Assembly (NCBI RefSeq): GCF_021568855.1 | Contig: NZ_JAKGUG010000001.1 | Span: 124,001 to 188,000 of the forward strand | Direction: 5' to 3' | Length of the DNA stretch: 64,000 nucleotides | Origin: Dethiosulfovibrio russensis | GTDB lineage: Bacteria > Synergistota > Synergistia > Synergistales > Dethiosulfovibrionaceae | Shown: positions 26,323-34,481 of the stretch, in pieces | Numbering within the stretch: position 1 is the first letter of the stretch | How the letters are laid out: each line of letters begins with the position of its first letter | Notes under the pieces: model-generated | Databases searched by the model: none | What the model was told of the DNA's origin: nothing | What the model saw: only the letters and a program-made list of their open reading frames with translations | Translations under genes and position numbers: made by a program

Positions 26323-26335
26323 GCAACCTAGTTGC
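26323..26335. promoter_or_regulatory. Palindrome in the divergent modA/MOSC control region
   Basis: GCAAC-CTA-GTTGC is a 5-bp inverted repeat flanked by AT-rich blocks (ACTATATA and AGTATATTATAC) that could be -10 elements on either strand. It is a candidate operator for the divergent genes, perhaps for the Fur-family protein encoded in the operon. It does not resemble the E. coli ModE site. Confidence 0.4.
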
Positions 26336-26378
26336 GAGTATATTATACACCGAAAAAAAAGGAGGATCCCATATAATC

Positions 26379-26816
26379 ATGTCGAAAATCGAGGGTATAT
26401 GTATTAGCTCCAAACGTAGGGAACCTAAGAGATCCGTCCCCTATGCCTCTTTCCTGTACGGCGGTATAGACGGGGACTCTCACCGAGGTGTCTCCGAGAG
26501 AGAGGTCAGCATGTTGAGGTCGGAGGATATATCGGCCGCGGAGATCAATGCCGGATTCAGCTTCCCCCCAGGATCTTTGGCGGAGAACCTGATAGTTTCG
26601 GGGCTGCCGAAGGATCTTCCTGTAGGGACGGAGCTTAAAATAGGTGCCGTGTCTCTTTTGCTTATAGAGATAGGGAAGAAGCCGGGAGAGCCCCATTCCT
26701 ACGACTATAGAGGATGGTGTCTCCTTCCCTACGTAGGTTTTTTTTTGAAGGTCGTAGATGAGGGAATCGTGAGATTGGGGGACGAGGTCTCTCTGGAGTT
26801 TTCCGAATTAAGTTGA
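26379..26816 (+). CDS. MOSC-domain protein
   Basis: 145 aa MOSC fold with GGIDGDSHRGVSEREVS and GSLAENLIVSGLP, the usual core of small stand-alone MOSC proteins. The RBS AAGGAGG is 13 bases from ATG, longer than usual. MOSC domains carry sulfur for molybdenum cofactor sulfuration. It is divergent from modABC and fits the sulfurated cofactor needed by xanthine-dehydrogenase-type enzymes. Confidence 0.88.
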   Translation: MSKIEGICISSKRREPKRSVPYASFLYGGIDGDSHRGVSEREVSMLRSEDISAAEINAGFSFPPGSLAENLIVSGLPKDLPVGTELKIGAVSLLLIEIGKKPGEPHSYDYRGWCLLPYVGFFLKVVDEGIVRLGDEVSLEFSELS

Positions 26817-26998
26817 AAGGTATCCACCGCAGACAATTTTTTGGTATGATAGTTCGATAGATGAGTCTATGTTTCATAGGGGTGGTGGTTTAAAGGGGTA
26901 GTCGCGATAGTGGGCTTTTTTCTGTCTGCAGCTGATGTATGTCGGGGGTGGCTCGACTCGTTCAGGCTTTTTTTTAGTGTTATTCATGGAGGGCTTTT
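26817..26998 (+). promoter_or_regulatory. Long leader region before the AbgT gene
   Basis: 182 bases without a gene. It holds a possible -10 (TATGAT, 26845-26850), a G-rich run (GGGGTGGTGGTTTAAAGGGG) and an eight-T tract near 26968. I could not fold a convincing terminator and it does not match the molybdenum-cofactor or purine riboswitch patterns I know. Function undetermined. Confidence 0.3.
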
Positions 26999-28549
26999 AT
27001 GTCTAAGGATACGATCAAAAAAGATAGTTTTTTCGTAAAGGTCATTAAGGGTATTGAGGTAGCGGGAAATAAACTGCCCCATCCTTTCTGGCTGTTTATG
27101 GGGCTTTGGGCTATAGTCCTGGCTCTTTCCGCGGTTTTCGAGGGTGTCTCGGTCCAAAAACCGGGGACGGAGAATACCGTGGCCATAATGAATCTGTTGT
27201 CGCATAAAGGGTTCGATTGGTCCGTGAGGAGCATGGTCAAGAATTTCGCAGGATTCCCGCCTCTCGGGTTGGTCCTGGTCATGATGATCGGTCTAGGGGT
27301 TACCACGAAATCCGGGTTCTTGGAGAACCTCATGAAGAATATCGCCAAGGTGCCGGAAAAGTTCCTCATCTTTGCGGTTTTTCTCTTCGGAATCTGCGGT
27401 AACCTGGCCTCCGATGCGGCCATAGTCATAGTCCCCCCTCTTACGGGAGCTCTTTTCTTCTCTATGAGAAAGAACCCCATATTCGGTCTGGTTGTCGGTT
27501 ACGGCGCTGTGTGTGCCGGCTTTACCGCAAATCTGTTCATAGCCGGTACCGATCTGTTGCTGGCGGGAATCTCCACTACCGCCTATCAGATAGTCAAGCC
27601 CGGTGCGGAAGTCTATCCCACCGCCAACTACTTCTTCATGGTGGTGTCAACCTTCGTGATATCCGGCTTGGCTTCCATCTTCGTCAGCAAGTTTATGATG
27701 CCCTCTTTCGGTCAGTGGGACGAGAAATTCGAGCACTGTCAGGCGGCCAAGGAGATGCAGCACGGTGACGGAGGATTCGAGGTATCCGAGCAAGAGAATA
27801 AAGCCTTCCGGGCCGCCATGATCTTTACCGCCGTCTATTGGATCGGACTCATCTCTTATGCCATGGTTCCCGGCAGCATACTGAGAGATCCGGTAAAGGA
27901 CGTTCTGATACCTTCGCCCTTCATCAAGGGCCTTGTTCCTATTCTGCTCCTCTATTTCATCCTGGTCGGGCTCATCTACGGTAAGAAGGCCGGAACGATA
28001 AAGACGGCGAAGGAATTGGTCAACTCCATGGTAGAGGGCGTGGGAGGTATGGCCAGTTACATAGTCATAATACTGCCTATCGCCAACTTCATAGCGGCTT
28101 TCTCCAAGTCGAATATGGCCATCGTGATGGCGGTAAAACTGGCTGAGGGGCTTAAGAACGCCGGTTTTACCGGATTCAGCCTTCTGGTGATGATAATTCT
28201 ATTCTCCACTTTCGTGAACCTCTTCATAACCAGTGGCTCTACCAAATGGGCTTTCATGGCTCCCGTCATAGTTCCGATGCTCTACTATCTCGGGTATTCT
28301 CCTCAGCTTGCGCAGCTTCTGTATCGTATCGGTGACTCTTGCACCAACTCGATAACCCCCATGATGCCCTATTTCCCCATACTTCTGGGTTTCGCCGCCA
28401 AGTACGATAAAGATGCCGGTATAGGGACGATCGTATCCAGAGGGATTCCTCTGTCGATATTTTTTGCCGTTGCCTGGATAAGCCTTTTGGCAGTGTGGTA
28501 CTTTCTTAATCTGCCTCTCGGACCTGGAGCGGGTATCTTCGTAGGTTAA
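26999..28549 (+). CDS. AbgT-family transporter
   Basis: 516 aa, the usual length for AbgT/YdaH/MtrF proteins, with about 11-13 hydrophobic segments. Family segments include LPHPFWLFMGLWAI, GNLASDAAIVIVPPL, GFTANLFIAGTDLLLAG and FINLFITSGSTKWA-like FVNLFITSGSTKWAFMAPV. Known members import p-aminobenzoyl-glutamate or export sulfonamides; in peptide-using anaerobes they may carry dipeptides. RBS GGAGGG. It is flanked by molybdenum genes but followed by its own terminator, so it may be a separate unit. Confidence 0.92.
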   Translation: MSKDTIKKDSFFVKVIKGIEVAGNKLPHPFWLFMGLWAIVLALSAVFEGVSVQKPGTENTVAIMNLLSHKGFDWSVRSMVKNFAGFPPLGLVLVMMIGLGVTTKSGFLENLMKNIAKVPEKFLIFAVFLFGICGNLASDAAIVIVPPLTGALFFSMRKNPIFGLVVGYGAVCAGFTANLFIAGTDLLLAGISTTAYQIVKPGAEVYPTANYFFMVVSTFVISGLASIFVSKFMMPSFGQWDEKFEHCQAAKEMQHGDGGFEVSEQENKAFRAAMIFTAVYWIGLISYAMVPGSILRDPVKDVLIPSPFIKGLVPILLLYFILVGLIYGKKAGTIKTAKELVNSMVEGVGGMASYIVIILPIANFIAAFSKSNMAIVMAVKLAEGLKNAGFTGFSLLVMIILFSTFVNLFITSGSTKWAFMAPVIVPMLYYLGYSPQLAQLLYRIGDSCTNSITPMMPYFPILLGFAAKYDKDAGIGTIVSRGIPLSIFFAVAWISLLAVWYFLNLPLGPGAGIFVG

Positions 28550-28574
28550 TCTAAGCGGTTTTTTAGCGGTAAGG

Positions 28575-28607
28575 ACGGGCCCCCTCCGTTTGTTGGAGGG
28601 GGCTCGT
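28575..28607 (+). terminator. Terminator after the AbgT gene
   Basis: ACGGGCCCCCTCC/GGAGGGGGCTCGT forms a 13-bp stem (one G-U), extendable by outer TTTAGC/GCTAAA. No T tract follows on the plus strand. Confidence 0.65.
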
Positions 28608-28659
28608 CGTGCTAAAGTGGTTTGGAATAATAACAAAAGACCGCTAAGGAGCTGAGGCG

Positions 28660-29637
28660 ATGGAACGAGGCATAGAGTCCAGTTTTGGAAGATATCTGAA
28701 CTACGTCAGGATCTCCGTGACCGATAGGTGTAATTTCCGTTGTCGATACTGTATGCCGTCCGGAGGAGTGCCGATCTTGAGCCACGAGGAGATAATGAGC
28801 TATGAGGATATCCTCTTTCTGGCTAAGACCCTGTCTTCCATGGGGGTGAAACGGTTGAGGTTCACCGGAGGGGAGCCTTTCGTAAGAAAGGATTTCGTCC
28901 CTTTTTTGGAGAGACTGAGATCGGAACTCCCCGATTTTGCGGTGGCTGTGACTACCAACGGCTCTTTGGTGAAGCCCTGGGCCAAAAGGCTGGGAGATCT
29001 TGGTCTAGATGGTATAAGCGTTAGCCTCGATAGCCTCAAGCCCGATCGTTTCAGGAATATAACCAGGCTCGGAGATCTGGGATCTGTTATAGAGGGTATC
29101 GATGCCTTGGTCGATAGCTCGAATGCAGTGAAATTGAATACGGTTATGATGAAGGGATTCAACGACGACGAATTGCCGGATTTGCTCGATTTCGCCAGAG
29201 AGAAAGGGGTTCTTTTGAGACTGATAGAGTTCATGCCTCTCGATTCCGAAGTGTGGCTGGAAAACGCTTTCGTCTCCGTGGACGACATGATCGATGGCCT
29301 TCCCGACGGGGAGCTTTGGATTCCGGAAAGACCGTCCGATAGCCTTACTTCCGGGCCTTCCGTGTATTACAGAAATCGAACAACGGGGCAGAGATTGGGT
29401 CTGATAGCTGCCGTATCCCATCATTTTTGCGATCGTTGTAACAGGCTCAGAATAACCTCCGATGGAGAGGTTAGACCTTGTCTTTTCGATGTTAGAGGCC
29501 GCAGCGTCATGTCAGCTCTCAGGGACAGATGCAGTGAGGCGCTAGTTGAGACCATAGCGGCCGCTGCCCTAGATAAACCCGAATGTTGGACCAAGGTCGC
29601 CCGTGGTGAGAGCCATATGTCCAGGATAGGAGGTTGA
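28660..29637 (+). CDS. moaA: GTP 3',8-cyclase, molybdenum cofactor biosynthesis
   Basis: 325 aa radical SAM protein. The N-terminal 4Fe-4S motif is CNFRCRYC, followed by LRFTGGEPFVRKD. The C-terminal second cluster motif is HHFCDRCNRLRITSDGEVRPC, and the chain ends in the conserved Gly-Gly (RIGG) that reaches the active site. It converts GTP to 3',8-cyclo-GTP, the first step of molybdopterin synthesis. Followed by the MoaC-MoaB fusion that would act next. Confidence 0.95.
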   Translation: MERGIESSFGRYLNYVRISVTDRCNFRCRYCMPSGGVPILSHEEIMSYEDILFLAKTLSSMGVKRLRFTGGEPFVRKDFVPFLERLRSELPDFAVAVTTNGSLVKPWAKRLGDLGLDGISVSLDSLKPDRFRNITRLGDLGSVIEGIDALVDSSNAVKLNTVMMKGFNDDELPDLLDFAREKGVLLRLIEFMPLDSEVWLENAFVSVDDMIDGLPDGELWIPERPSDSLTSGPSVYYRNRTTGQRLGLIAAVSHHFCDRCNRLRITSDGEVRPCLFDVRGRSVMSALRDRCSEALVETIAAAALDKPECWTKVARGESHMSRIGG

Positions 29638-29642
29638 TATCG

Positions 29643-30629
29643 ATGTCGAAGTTCACCCATATCGACGACGAGGGGCATCCCAGGATGGTGGATGTAGGAG
29701 GAAAGCCAAGGACAGACAGAGCCGCCGAGGCGGAGGGATGGGTTCTGATGTCCGATAAGGTCCGTGATGCCGTGGCGGAGGGAGGAAACAGGAAGGGTGA
29801 TGTATTACGCATTGCCGAGCTTGCGGGGATCTCTGCGATAAAAAAGACCTCTGACCTGATCCCGCTTTGTCATCCTCTCAGACTGGACCACGGTGCCGTT
29901 ATCTGTCGCTTGGATCCGGACAAAGGGGTTCATATAACCTGCAAGGTCAAGGCCGGAGACGTGACTGGAGTGGAGATGGAGGCTTTAACCGGTGTCTCAG
30001 TAGCCGCACTTACGGTCTACGATATGTGTAAAGCGGTCGATAAGGGTATGGAGATACAGGGGGTCAGGCTCCTGAAAAAATCAGGCGGTAAAAGCGGTAA
30101 ATGGACCAGGGACGGCTTCGAAAGGGGTAGCGATCTACCGGAGATAACCGTGGCCGTCCTGACCGTGAGCGACAAGGGCAGCCAAGGGGAGAGAGAGGAC
30201 CGATCCGGTCCGGCTCTGTGCAGGACTGTAGAGGAACTCGGATACCGCTTACAAGATAGGGCTATAGTGCCGGACGAGAAGGATGTTATAGCGGACAGAA
30301 TCGTGAAATGGGTGGACGAGGAAGACGTCCATATTGTCTTGATAACAGGCGGAACCGGTCTCTCCTCCAGGGACGTGACGCCGGAAGCGGTTATGTCGAT
30401 AGCGGACAGGGAGGTGCCCGGGCTGGGAGAGAGGATGAGATCCTATTCTCTCAACTTCACCGATAGAGCGGTTTTGTCCCGAGGATTGGCCGTCACTAGA
30501 GGTAGGTCTTTGATATTGGCCATGCCCGGAAGCGTAAGAGGAGCGATCCAGTGTTTTCAGGCGGTGGAGTCTGTGATCGGTCATGGATTGGAGACTTTAA
30601 GAGGATGGAGTGGCGATTGCGGTAATTGA
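29643..30629 (+). CDS. moaCB: Bifunctional MoaC-MoaB/MogA fusion
   Basis: 328 aa from the ATG at 29643 with RBS AGGAGGTT. Residues about 1-155 are cyclic pyranopterin monophosphate synthase MoaC (KTSDLIPLCHPLRLDH, GVEMEALTGVSVAALTVYDMCK). Residues about 165-328 are MoaB/MogA-like (VLTVSDKGSQGEREDRSGP, LITGGTGLSSRDVTPE, LAMPGSVRGAIQC), the molybdopterin adenylyltransferase step. The fusion is known in other bacteria. It completes the core cofactor genes with moaA; moaD and moaE are not in the window. Confidence 0.93.
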   Translation: MSKFTHIDDEGHPRMVDVGGKPRTDRAAEAEGWVLMSDKVRDAVAEGGNRKGDVLRIAELAGISAIKKTSDLIPLCHPLRLDHGAVICRLDPDKGVHITCKVKAGDVTGVEMEALTGVSVAALTVYDMCKAVDKGMEIQGVRLLKKSGGKSGKWTRDGFERGSDLPEITVAVLTVSDKGSQGEREDRSGPALCRTVEELGYRLQDRAIVPDEKDVIADRIVKWVDEEDVHIVLITGGTGLSSRDVTPEAVMSIADREVPGLGERMRSYSLNFTDRAVLSRGLAVTRGRSLILAMPGSVRGAIQCFQAVESVIGHGLETLRGWSGDCGN

Positions 30630-30697
30630 ACCGTTGTATATCGGGAATATTCGATCCAATCCATTGACTTTCCCTATGGCAGGGGGCGTCGGTTTTC

Positions 30698-30726
30698 TTG
30701 ACACCGAGGTCGCCGAAATATACGAT
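30698..30726 (+). promoter_or_regulatory. Promoter for the molybdenum hydroxylase operon
   Basis: TTGACA and TACGAT with 17-base spacing, about 50 bases before the chosen start of the FAD subunit. Start of transcription would fall within the inverted repeat that follows. Confidence 0.6.
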
Positions 30727-30728
30727 AT

Positions 30729-30750
30729 TGACATTAAAAAGACAATGTCA
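30729..30750. promoter_or_regulatory. Inverted repeat at the hydroxylase operon start, candidate operator
   Basis: Perfect TGACATT-N8-AATGTCA immediately downstream of the -10. A repressor here would block initiation. No dedicated regulator gene is adjacent. Confidence 0.5.
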
Positions 30751-30775
30751 TGTCTTAGTCAGAGGAGGGGGCAAC

Positions 30776-31582
30776 TTGAGTTCAAAATGGCTTTTTCCTT
30801 CCGATATCGATGAGCTCGTCGGTTTATTGGAGAGAGATAATCCCCTGGTTCACGGAGGGGGAACTGGAATTCCTCGAGGTCGTGTCAGGTCCTCTAAGGT
30901 CGTGGTCGATCTGGGTCGGATGGGATGGGACCGTTGCTACGAGGATGGAAAAGATATCCTTTTGGGGGCGACCTGTTCGTTTTCTAGGACGGTGGAGGAG
31001 CTGTCGAGAATTCGTCCCGGACATGTCCTGGTGTCCGCCCTTAGTCAGGCGGCCTCTACGCCTTTGAGAAACAGGATTACCCTCGGTGGTAGCGTAGCGT
31101 TTTTCCCCCTTTGGTCCGATCTCATGGGGCCTCTCTTGGCTCTGGGGGCATCGGTGGATCTGGTCGGAACGGTATCGGGACGTTATCCGATAGAGCATTT
31201 CGTGTCTAACAGGGGGCTTTTCAGGGGGTCGGTAATTAGAGCCATCGTTGTTCCCGACCTTCCTATGGACGGTTGGTATTACCGAGAGGTCCGCGTCGGT
31301 TTCGATTACCCCGGTTTCACGATGACCCTGTTGGCCCAAAGGGACGGAGACGTCCTGGCAGATTTTAGAGGTGTTTGCGTGGGGACCAAGGAGCGTTTCA
31401 AGATTTTTAACGATATCTCCGAGAGTCTCAAAGGGATCCGTTACGGCGATGTGGACGTCAACGCTGTGGCCGAAAAGCTTAAGCTGGATTTTCCGGATAA
31501 AAAATCCGGAAGCGGTGAGTATTTCGGTCAGGTCGCCAAGGTCTGGTTTGAAAGAGGCCTGGCTGGGCTCTTGGAAAGGTAG
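30776..31582 (+). CDS. Molybdenum hydroxylase FAD-binding subunit (three-subunit enzyme)
   Basis: 268 aa from the TTG at 30776, preceded by AGAGGAGGGGG; the longer ATG start would run into the promoter/operator region. FAD-binding motifs PLVHGGGTGIP and TLGGSVAFFPLWSD correspond to the AGGTD and TLGGN motifs of CoxM/XdhB-type subunits, although both are diverged. It passes electrons from the 2Fe-2S subunit to an acceptor. Followed without a gap by the 2Fe-2S and molybdenum subunits. Confidence 0.85.
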   Translation: MSSKWLFPSDIDELVGLLERDNPLVHGGGTGIPRGRVRSSKVVVDLGRMGWDRCYEDGKDILLGATCSFSRTVEELSRIRPGHVLVSALSQAASTPLRNRITLGGSVAFFPLWSDLMGPLLALGASVDLVGTVSGRYPIEHFVSNRGLFRGSVIRAIVVPDLPMDGWYYREVRVGFDYPGFTMTLLAQRDGDVLADFRGVCVGTKERFKIFNDISESLKGIRYGDVDVNAVAEKLKLDFPDKKSGSGEYFGQVAKVWFERGLAGLLER

Positions 31583-32059
31583 GTGGCTATCTTGGAAGGA
31601 CGTTTCGTGATAAACGGGGTTGAGAAGGTCCTGTCGTTCGAGGCCGACGCTACTTTGCTCCAGGCTCTTAGAGATGGCGGGTTCTCCGAGGTTAAGAGAG
31701 GTTGCGATACCGGTGAGTGCGGCGCTTGCGCTGTCGTCCTTAACGGAGACCTCGTGACATCCTGCAAGGTTTACGCCGCCTCTGTGGTCGGTTCTGAAAT
31801 ACTTACGGCAAAGGGGTTGGGTACGGTACAGAAGCCCCATCCTATACAACAGGCTTTCGTCGACGCCGGGGCGATTCAGTGTGGCTTCTGTACTCCCGGC
31901 ATGGTCATGGCCACCTACGCGCTGCTGTCGAAGAAACCCGATCCCACCGACGAGGAGATCAGAAGGGCCTTGGACGGCAACAAGTGCCGTTGCACCGGCT
32001 ACGTGAAGATATTCGACGCGGTCCGATTGGCGGCTGAAAGGATGAGAGATCATGGATAG
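31583..32059 (+). CDS. Molybdenum hydroxylase 2Fe-2S subunit (three-subunit enzyme)
   Basis: 158 aa, GTG start directly after the FAD-subunit stop. The plant-type 2Fe-2S site is CDTGECGACAV...SC and the second, all-helical site is QCGFCTPGMVM...KCRCTGY. Both clusters are intact. It is the CoxS/XdhC-type electron carrier between the molybdenum and FAD subunits. Overlaps the molybdenum subunit start by 8 bases. Confidence 0.93.
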   Translation: MAILEGRFVINGVEKVLSFEADATLLQALRDGGFSEVKRGCDTGECGACAVVLNGDLVTSCKVYAASVVGSEILTAKGLGTVQKPHPIQQAFVDAGAIQCGFCTPGMVMATYALLSKKPDPTDEEIRRALDGNKCRCTGYVKIFDAVRLAAERMRDHG

Positions 32060-34400
32060 GGATTTTTCCTCCGTAGGTCACGACGTTGAGAAGATCGATG
32101 GTCTGTCCCTGGCGACGGGGACGGGACGCTACACCGACGATTTTGACGCTCCCGGAACCCTTCACGTGGCGGTGCTATACTCTCCCCATGCTCACGGGAT
32201 CATAAAGGATATAGACGACTCGGAGGCTTGGAAGGTTCCGGGAGTGGTGGACGTCATGTCCTATAAAAACGCCTACGACGACATGCCTAAGGTAGTTCAT
32301 ACCACCGCCGGTCAGGGATTTCCCGAGCCCTCTCCCTACGATTCGTGGCTTTTCGACGACAAGGTCAGATTTGCCGGCGACAGGGTAGCCGCGGTTGCGG
32401 CGGAGACTCTGGACATAGCCCGGGAGGCGGTATCGAAAATAAAGGTGGAATACGAGCTGCAGGAGCCCCTCTTCGACCCTGAGAGAGCCATGGAGCCAGG
32501 TGTCCCGGTGGTTCACGACAGGGACGAATATATGCCGATCCCCGTCCCATACGATCCCTCCAAGAACCTGATGGCGGAGAAGATCTTCTCCATAGGGGAC
32601 GTGGAAAAAGGTCTGGCAGAGGCCGACTTCGTCCTGGACCAGGTCTATCGCACCCATTACGCCCATCACTGCATGATGGAGCCTCATTCGGCCTTTGCCC
32701 TTTTCGACGAGACCGGAAGGATGATCGTCTACTCGTCTACCAGCGTGCCGTTTCACGTTCGTCGAATAGTAGCCCAGGTGCTGGATTACCCCCTTAGAAA
32801 GGTTCACGTCATAAAACCCCGGGTGGGAGGAGCTTACGGCGGCAAACAGGAGGCCTTCATAGAGCCCCTAGCGGCCAAGTTCGCCCTTCGTACCGGGCGT
32901 CCGGTGAAGGCGATACTGTCGAGGGAAGAGGCCTTTACCTCGTCCAGGACGAGACACCCCATGAGGGTCCACGTCACGGCAGGGGTGATGAAGGACGGGA
33001 CCATTACCGCTCTCAGGATGGATGATCTGATGACGGCTGGAGCATACGGCCCCCACGGCCTTACAGTGCTTTGTAATGCAGCTTCCAAGGTCCTTCCCCT
33101 CTTCAACAAGGTGGAGAACGTCGAGTTCATCGGTCGCACCGTCTACACCAACCAGCCGGTAGGAGGAGCCTACAGAGGCTACGGTGTTACCCAGGCGACA
33201 TTCGGTTTTATGCAGTTCATCGACGATCTGACGAGAAAACTCGACGTGGATATCTTGGAGTACGTCAAAAAGTGGCATATCAAAGAGGGGGAGGGCTCTC
33301 CCGTGTTCGAGGCCATCGGAGAGGGCAAGGCAGGAGTTCCTCAGGTCATAACGTGCTGTAAACTCAGCGAGTGTATCGATCGAGGTGCCGAGGCCATAGG
33401 GTGGTACGAGAAAAGGGACAGACGTATATCCGATAGCCCCGGAAAGGTCCGTGGGGTAGGCATGGCGGTCTCTATGCAGGGATCGGGAATTCCGCTCATA
33501 GACATGGGAAGCGCCTACATGAAGTTGAACGAGGACGGCTCCTGTAACCTCCTCATGGGGGCGTCCGATACCGGAACCGGATCCGACACCGTGATGTGTC
33601 AGATTGCCGCGGAGGTGCTGGATATACCCACAGATATGGTGGTCCCGCTTTCCTCCGATACGGACGTCACTCCTTTCGACGTAGGAGCCTATGCGTCCTC
33701 CGGTACCTACGTATCAGGAGGAGCAGTAAGGGCTTGCGCAGAGGATTTTCTTAAGAACATAATGAAGGTAGCTTCCGTCATGTTGGAGGTTCCGGTCGAA
33801 AGACTGGAGACCTCCGGGGGTAGGATATGGGATCGCGATAATTCCGATGTCTCCACCGACTTCGGATCGCTGTGCTGTTTCTCCCTCTACGGTGCCGGTG
33901 AAAACATGCAACAGATTCAGGGGTACGGATCCTACACGTCTCCGGTGTCACCGCCTCCCTTCATCGCCCAGTTCGCCGAGGTGGAGGTGGATACCTTCAC
34001 CGGCAGGGTGGAGGTGCTTCGTTTCGTCAGCGCCGTGGACTGCGGTAAAGCTCTCAATCCTAAAATGGCCGAGGGGCAGGTCGAGGGAGGAGTCCTCAAC
34101 GGTATAGGTTACGCCTTGACCGAACAGTATCTCTTCGACGACAAGGGAAGAATGACCAACCCGGATTTCGGAAATTACAAGGTCTTCGGATCCCTGGATG
34201 TCCCGAAAATCGAGACCATTCTGGTGGATTCCTACGAGGAAACCGGTCCTTTCGGAGCTAAATCCGTCTCGGAGGTATGTATAAACGGACCGGCTCCGGC
34301 CATCGCTAACGCGATATACGACGCCGTAGGCGTGAGGATATTCGACCTTCCTCTTACTCCCGAGAAGATCCTGGCCGCCTTGAAAGACGTGGATCGCTGA
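32052..34400 (+). CDS. Xanthine-dehydrogenase-type molybdenum-binding subunit (three-subunit enzyme)
   Basis: 782 aa. It has the cofactor-contacting motifs RVGGAYGGKQE, VGGAYRGYGVTQ and GASDTGTGSDTV. The C-terminal segment GPFGAKSVSEVCINGPAPAI contains the probable catalytic Glu near residue 741. It hydroxylates an aromatic N-heterocycle or aldehyde at the molybdenum site; operon context points to a purine. The Gln before the substrate pocket and other specificity residues cannot be assigned by eye. Confidence 0.92.
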   Translation: MDRDFSSVGHDVEKIDGLSLATGTGRYTDDFDAPGTLHVAVLYSPHAHGIIKDIDDSEAWKVPGVVDVMSYKNAYDDMPKVVHTTAGQGFPEPSPYDSWLFDDKVRFAGDRVAAVAAETLDIAREAVSKIKVEYELQEPLFDPERAMEPGVPVVHDRDEYMPIPVPYDPSKNLMAEKIFSIGDVEKGLAEADFVLDQVYRTHYAHHCMMEPHSAFALFDETGRMIVYSSTSVPFHVRRIVAQVLDYPLRKVHVIKPRVGGAYGGKQEAFIEPLAAKFALRTGRPVKAILSREEAFTSSRTRHPMRVHVTAGVMKDGTITALRMDDLMTAGAYGPHGLTVLCNAASKVLPLFNKVENVEFIGRTVYTNQPVGGAYRGYGVTQATFGFMQFIDDLTRKLDVDILEYVKKWHIKEGEGSPVFEAIGEGKAGVPQVITCCKLSECIDRGAEAIGWYEKRDRRISDSPGKVRGVGMAVSMQGSGIPLIDMGSAYMKLNEDGSCNLLMGASDTGTGSDTVMCQIAAEVLDIPTDMVVPLSSDTDVTPFDVGAYASSGTYVSGGAVRACAEDFLKNIMKVASVMLEVPVERLETSGGRIWDRDNSDVSTDFGSLCCFSLYGAGENMQQIQGYGSYTSPVSPPPFIAQFAEVEVDTFTGRVEVLRFVSAVDCGKALNPKMAEGQVEGGVLNGIGYALTEQYLFDDKGRMTNPDFGNYKVFGSLDVPKIETILVDSYEETGPFGAKSVSEVCINGPAPAIANAIYDAVGVRIFDLPLTPEKILAALKDVDR

Positions 34401-34413
34401 GAGCGAGGTCTGT

Positions 34414-34446
34414 TCGACGGGGGCGGTCAAGGACCGCCCCCGTCGA
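34414..34446 (+). terminator. Strong intra-operon hairpin before ssnA
   Basis: A perfect 15-bp stem TCGACGGGGGCGGTC with an AAG loop. No T tract follows, so it may be a partial terminator or an mRNA-processing/stabilising element that sets the level of the upstream hydroxylase transcript. Confidence 0.6.
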
Positions 34447-34481
34447 GTTGAGGTGTTTTCCTCGAAAGGGGGAATGTCACA

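Noticed and set aside
26817-26998. Molybdenum-cofactor riboswitch
   Set aside because: I could not find the conserved core; the downstream gene is a transporter of unrelated family.
30610-30813. Small 67-aa open frame between moaCB and the FAD subunit
   Set aside because: It spans the promoter and inverted repeat, has no RBS and no recognisable sequence; treated as chance.
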